This document shows positions 6,705 to 9,459 of a stretch of DNA of 9,459 nt, one piece after another (position 1 is the stretch's first letter; each line of letters starts with the position of its first letter). Source of the stretch: an uncultured Pseudomonadota bacterium (GTDB lineage Bacteria; Pseudomonadota; Gammaproteobacteria; Methylococcales; Methylomonadaceae); NCBI GenBank assembly GCA_903931355.1, contig CAIZCB010000350.1:1-9459 (forward strand), read 5' to 3'. A program made the translations under genes and the position numbers. The notes beneath the pieces were generated by a model. It searched no databases. It was not told the DNA's origin and saw only the letters and a program-made list of their open reading frames with translations.

Positions 6705-8659
6705 TGTTTTGCCAATTCGTTACGGTATCTGGCAAGCGCCCATAGTGGGAAGAACTTGTCGTAGCCGTGATATTTCAAATAAAACACTTTTGGAAAGCCC
6801 GGTGCTGTATAGCATGGGTCGTCCCAAACGCCGTCAGCTTGTTGCTGGTTTAATAAAAATTCGATGCCAGCTTTAACTTCTGGGCTGTTGACTTCGCCAG
6901 CAGCGATTAAGCCTAAAATTGCCCAAGCCGTTTGGAAGGCTGTGCTGAATTCATAGCGACCGCGGTAGGCTTTGTCATCGTGATAACTTAAATTGTCTTC
7001 ACCCCAGCCACCATCTTCACGTTGTACGCTTTTCAGCCAAGCAACGGCTTTGGTGTACATCGGATCGGTTTTTGGTAGGTCGGTTTGTTCTAAGCCCAAT
7101 AAAGTAGACCATGTGCCATAGATGTAATTAGTGCCCCAGCGACCATACCAAGAGCCATCGGCTTCTTGTTCGCTACGGATGTACTCAATCGTGCGTTGTA
7201 ACGCTGGGCGATATTCGTCGTGATCTTTGGCAACTCGCGCCATCAACATTGCACAACGAGCGCTGACGTCAACGGTTGGTGGATCAAGTAAGGCGCCATG
7301 ATCAGCGAATGGAATTTCGTTTAAATAGTAATAGGTGTTATCGACATCAAATGCGCCAAAACCACCATTTTTCGATTGCATTCCAACGATCCAGCGGGTG
7401 GCTCTATGGATAGATTCGTCTAGGTTGTCTTGGCCTGATTCAGCCATAGAAAAACCAATGACAGCTGTATCGTCAACATCAGGGTAATGCGGGTTAGCAA
7501 ATTGGAATGCCCAGCCACCACCCGCTAAATCGGGTTTGGAAACTCGCCAATCGCCGGGTTCATCAGACAATTGCACGCTTTTTAACCAGTCATAAGCGCG
7601 AGTAAGACTATCAACTGTGCCTTGTTTGTCTGCTTCTAATAATGCCAAGCTGGCTAAGCCGGTATCCCAAACGGGTGATAAGCAGGGTTGGCAATAGGCA
7701 TGGTCTTCTTTAATGACTAATAATTTATCAATCGATTTACGAGCTGTCACAACATTGGGGTGGTCGTGAGGCATACCAAGTAGCAACATGGATTCATAGG
7801 CATTAACCATTGCCGGGAAAATACCGCCTAAGCCATCTTCGCCATTCAAGCGTTCAGTAAACCAGTCTAATGCCTTTTGAATCGCACGTTGGTGCATGCT
7901 TTCTGGGATTAATGGGCTAGTGATTCTGCCTAGTTTGTCCAAAGCTAAAAAGCATTTGTTTAAAAAAGTGCGCTCAGGAAAGTAGTGTTGCTCTTCGTCA
8001 GGGTGGGTGACGAATAATTCCAATACACTGATTTTATGTGGATTTTTAGCTTTGGCTTTTAGGGTGCAAAGAATGAATAGCGGTACCATGACTGTGCGAG
8101 ACCAATACGATACTTTATCCAAATGAAAAGGAAACCATTTGGGGAATAGCATGATTTCGACAGGAATATAGGGAACGCCGCGCCAAGGTAATTGTTCAAA
8201 TATTGCTAAGGCAATACGAGCAAACACATTGGCTTTTGCTGCGCCGCCTTGGCTAAGAATCCATTCGCGTAACTTAACCATATGAGGCGCATCGATTGAA
8301 TCGCCAGCCATTTTTAGTGCGTAGTAGGATTTTACGCTGCAGCTTATTTCACCTGGGCCGCCAGTAAATAGAGGATAACTGCCATCGTTTGCTTGACGGC
8401 TGCGTATGTAAACGGCCAGCTTTTCTTGGAGTTCAAGATTAATATCATCCAGATAATGCATCATCATGATGTATTCGGATGGAATGGTGCAATCTGCTTC
8501 TAATTCAAAAACCCAATAGCCATCAGGATGTTGTAGGCTCAATAACTTCTCTTGCGCTTTTTCGATGGCATGAGTGAGTTGACTAAAATTAATGGAATCG
8601 CTGGATGTACTGTTCGACATAGTTTGATCGTTAATTTCTAAATTGGACTCTGTAAACAT
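6701..8659 (-). CDS. shc: Squalene-hopene cyclase
   Basis: Membrane-associated class II terpene cyclase that folds squalene into hopene/hopanol, the committing step of hopanoid synthesis. The 652 residues match the family length. The catalytic DXDD motif is DVDD at 394-397 (bases 7480-7469), with the middle Asp (D396) the expected proton donor, preceded by GGWAFQFANP. QW-type repeats are spread along the chain: LQHPDGYW at 42-49, QSKNGGFGAF at 428-437, QEADGSW at 498-504, QREDGGW at 546-552 and QQADGVW at 606-612. LSPVWDTGLASLAL at 327-340 is also typical. The DVDD motif and the QW spacing exclude oxidosqualene cyclase of the sterol pathway (VxDCTAE motif). The assigned ATG at 8659 is 9 bp after the squalene synthase stop; a second ATG at codon 14 (8620-8618) is a plausible alternative because neither has a strong Shine-Dalgarno sequence and the first 20 residues look unconserved. 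Confidence 0.97.
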   Translation of the reverse strand: MFTESNLEINDQTMSNSTSSDSINFSQLTHAIEKAQEKLLSLQHPDGYWVFELEADCTIPSEYIMMMHYLDDINLELQEKLAVYIRSRQANDGSYPLFTGGPGEISCSVKSYYALKMAGDSIDAPHMVKLREWILSQGGAAKANVFARIALAIFEQLPWRGVPYIPVEIMLFPKWFPFHLDKVSYWSRTVMVPLFILCTLKAKAKNPHKISVLELFVTHPDEEQHYFPERTFLNKCFLALDKLGRITSPLIPESMHQRAIQKALDWFTERLNGEDGLGGIFPAMVNAYESMLLLGMPHDHPNVVTARKSIDKLLVIKEDHAYCQPCLSPVWDTGLASLALLEADKQGTVDSLTRAYDWLKSVQLSDEPGDWRVSKPDLAGGGWAFQFANPHYPDVDDTAVIGFSMAESGQDNLDESIHRATRWIVGMQSKNGGFGAFDVDNTYYYLNEIPFADHGALLDPPTVDVSARCAMLMARVAKDHDEYRPALQRTIEYIRSEQEADGSWYGRWGTNYIYGTWSTLLGLEQTDLPKTDPMYTKAVAWLKSVQREDGGWGEDNLSYHDDKAYRGRYEFSTAFQTAWAILGLIAAGEVNSPEVKAGIEFLLNQQQADGVWDDPCYTAPGFPKVFYLKYHGYDKFFPLWALARYRNELAKQ

Positions 8660-8668
8660 AGTGTTTTC

Positions 8669-9459
8669 TTATTTCTCTACAGAATTTGTAGGGGAATATT
8701 GCCAATCTGGCGTTTTTAAATTACGGCTAGTTAGGTTGAACAAAAGAGAGAGTAATAAATTGCTACGTACAGTTAGTTTTGTAGCGACTATCGTTGCTTT
8801 AACGCTGTTACGAGTGATTTTGACTTGATTGGAGTCGTTAAAGTTCAGGTTGTCTTTGATTTTCTTCAAAGTTAAAACTGCCATGCCTAATGCCCATAAG
8901 CAGAAGTTACGAATGCCGGTTTCGTGACTCGGTAATAGTTGGGTGTAGGTTAATGCGTTTTGCAGATGACCGTGCGCGATGCTAATCAGGTGGCTTAGGC
9001 CAAGGCGGAAGCGTTCATCATCGGTTTCTGGGGTTAATTCAGCAAGGTTAAAACCGGTTTCGGTAAAAATATCTTGTGGTAACCAGCAGACACCGCGTTG
9101 GGCATCATCCCAAATATCTTTAAGGATATTGGTCATTTGTAAGCCTTGACCAAAAGACACTGAAAGCTTTAGTAATTCGGTTTCATGTTTGGCAATTTCT
9201 GGCGAGTAATGACAAAACAGTTTTGCCAACATTTCGCCAACACAACCCGCGACGTAATAGCAGTATCTATCCATGTCCGCCAGTGTCGCCAATCCATCAT
9301 GCAGATTTTGTGCCTGAAAAATTGGCATACCTTCTGCCATCGTTTCTACGCACGTTGCTAGAGCCTCAATTTGTTCAGACGTGAATTTATGAGTAATGGC
9401 AATAACGCGCGGCAATACTTGAATTAAGATATGCTCAGCAGGAATAGTTTGTTCAGACA
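8669..9459 (-). CDS. Squalene synthase, eukaryote-like SQS type, N-terminus cut by window edge
   Basis: Prenyl synthase of the squalene/phytoene synthase family, here expected to couple two farnesyl diphosphates to squalene, the substrate of the following shc. The frame is open to the right edge, giving 262 residues. A TTG at 9415 is internal, because coding continues upstream with SEQTIPAEHILIQV, so about the first third of the protein is missing, including the first Asp-rich motif. Visible motifs, numbered from the TTG codon: MAEGM at 26-30, DRYCYYVAGCVGEM at 49-62, and GLQMTNILKDIWDD at 91-104, whose DxxxD is the second Mg-binding Asp pair, then WLPQDIF at 111-117. MAEGM, YCYYVAGxVG and the C-terminal RNFCLWALGMAVLTL...VKITRNSVKA region resemble eukaryotic SQS (for example YCHYVAGLVG and VKIRKGQAV) more than HpnC, HpnD or CrtB. 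The stop is 9 bp before shc. Product chemistry is inferred from family and context; phytoene or dehydrosqualene synthase is less likely. Confidence 0.85.
   Translation of the reverse strand, partial: SEQTIPAEHILIQVLPRVIAITHKFTSEQIEALATCVETMAEGMPIFQAQNLHDGLATLADMDRYCYYVAGCVGEMLAKLFCHYSPEIAKHETELLKLSVSFGQGLQMTNILKDIWDDAQRGVCWLPQDIFTETGFNLAELTPETDDERFRLGLSHLISIAHGHLQNALTYTQLLPSHETGIRNFCLWALGMAVLTLKKIKDNLNFNDSNQVKITRNSVKATIVATKLTVRSNLLLSLLFNLTSRNLKTPDWQYSPTNSVEK

Larger units (their letters stand above)
1..9459 (-). other. Co-directional hopanoid-copper-isoprenoid gene run, probable operon
   Basis: All eight genes read on the minus strand, with intergenic distances of 9, -4 (overlap), 53, 3, 5, 2 and 8 bp in transcription order. 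No terminator-like hairpin is visible between them. This supports a single polycistronic transcript starting to the right of the window and continuing past the left edge. The only position with room for an internal promoter is the 53-bp hpnG-hpnO spacer. Operon structure is an inference from spacing. Confidence 0.7.

Noticed and set aside
9413..9415. TTG at 9415 as the start of the squalene synthase gene
   Set aside because: The frame stays open to the right edge, and the conserved first Asp-rich motif of the family must lie upstream, so this is an internal leucine codon.
1..9459. CRISPR array, insertion sequence, prophage, toxin-antitoxin or defence genes
   Set aside because: No direct repeats, terminal inverted repeats, transposase or small paired ORFs were seen; the window is filled by metabolic genes with short gaps.

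Overview
The window is one continuous run of eight co-directional protein genes on the minus strand, read from the right edge to the left edge. Both outermost genes are cut by the window: the first (squalene synthase) lacks its N-terminus and the last (glyoxalase II) lacks its extreme C-terminus. No rRNA, tRNA, CRISPR, insertion sequence or long intergenic region is visible. The largest gap between genes is 53 bp.

In order of transcription the genes are: a eukaryote-like squalene synthase (partial, 9459-8669), squalene-hopene cyclase shc (8659-6701), hopanoid-associated phosphorylase hpnG (6704-6003, GTG start overlapping the shc stop), hopanoid side-chain aminotransferase hpnO (5949-4564), periplasmic copper protein copC (4560-4201), membrane copper protein copD (4195-2567), 1-deoxy-D-xylulose-5-phosphate synthase dxs (2564-702), and hydroxyacylglutathione hydrolase gloB (693 to beyond position 1).

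The genes make biochemical sense together. Dxs opens the MEP pathway to isoprenoid precursors. Squalene synthase joins two farnesyl diphosphates. Shc cyclises squalene to hopene. HpnG removes adenine from adenosylhopane, and HpnO installs the terminal amine of aminobacteriohopanetriol. The radical-SAM enzyme HpnH, which makes adenosylhopane, is not in this window. The two copper genes between hpnO and dxs are the odd members. GloB is a glutathione-dependent detoxification enzyme at the tail of the run.

The organism is probably a gammaproteobacterial (type I, Methylococcales-like) methanotroph. This is inferred from the mix of aminohopanoid synthesis, an SQS-type squalene synthase, copper-handling genes and moderate G+C (roughly 35-55% in lines counted by eye). 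It is not proven, since no methane monooxygenase or marker gene is present. Most gene starts lack a strong Shine-Dalgarno sequence and sit within 10 bp of the previous stop, which suggests translational coupling. The exception is hpnO, which has a 53-bp leader and a good GAGGT site. No convincing promoter or terminator was found, so the operon promoter is expected to lie to the right of the window.
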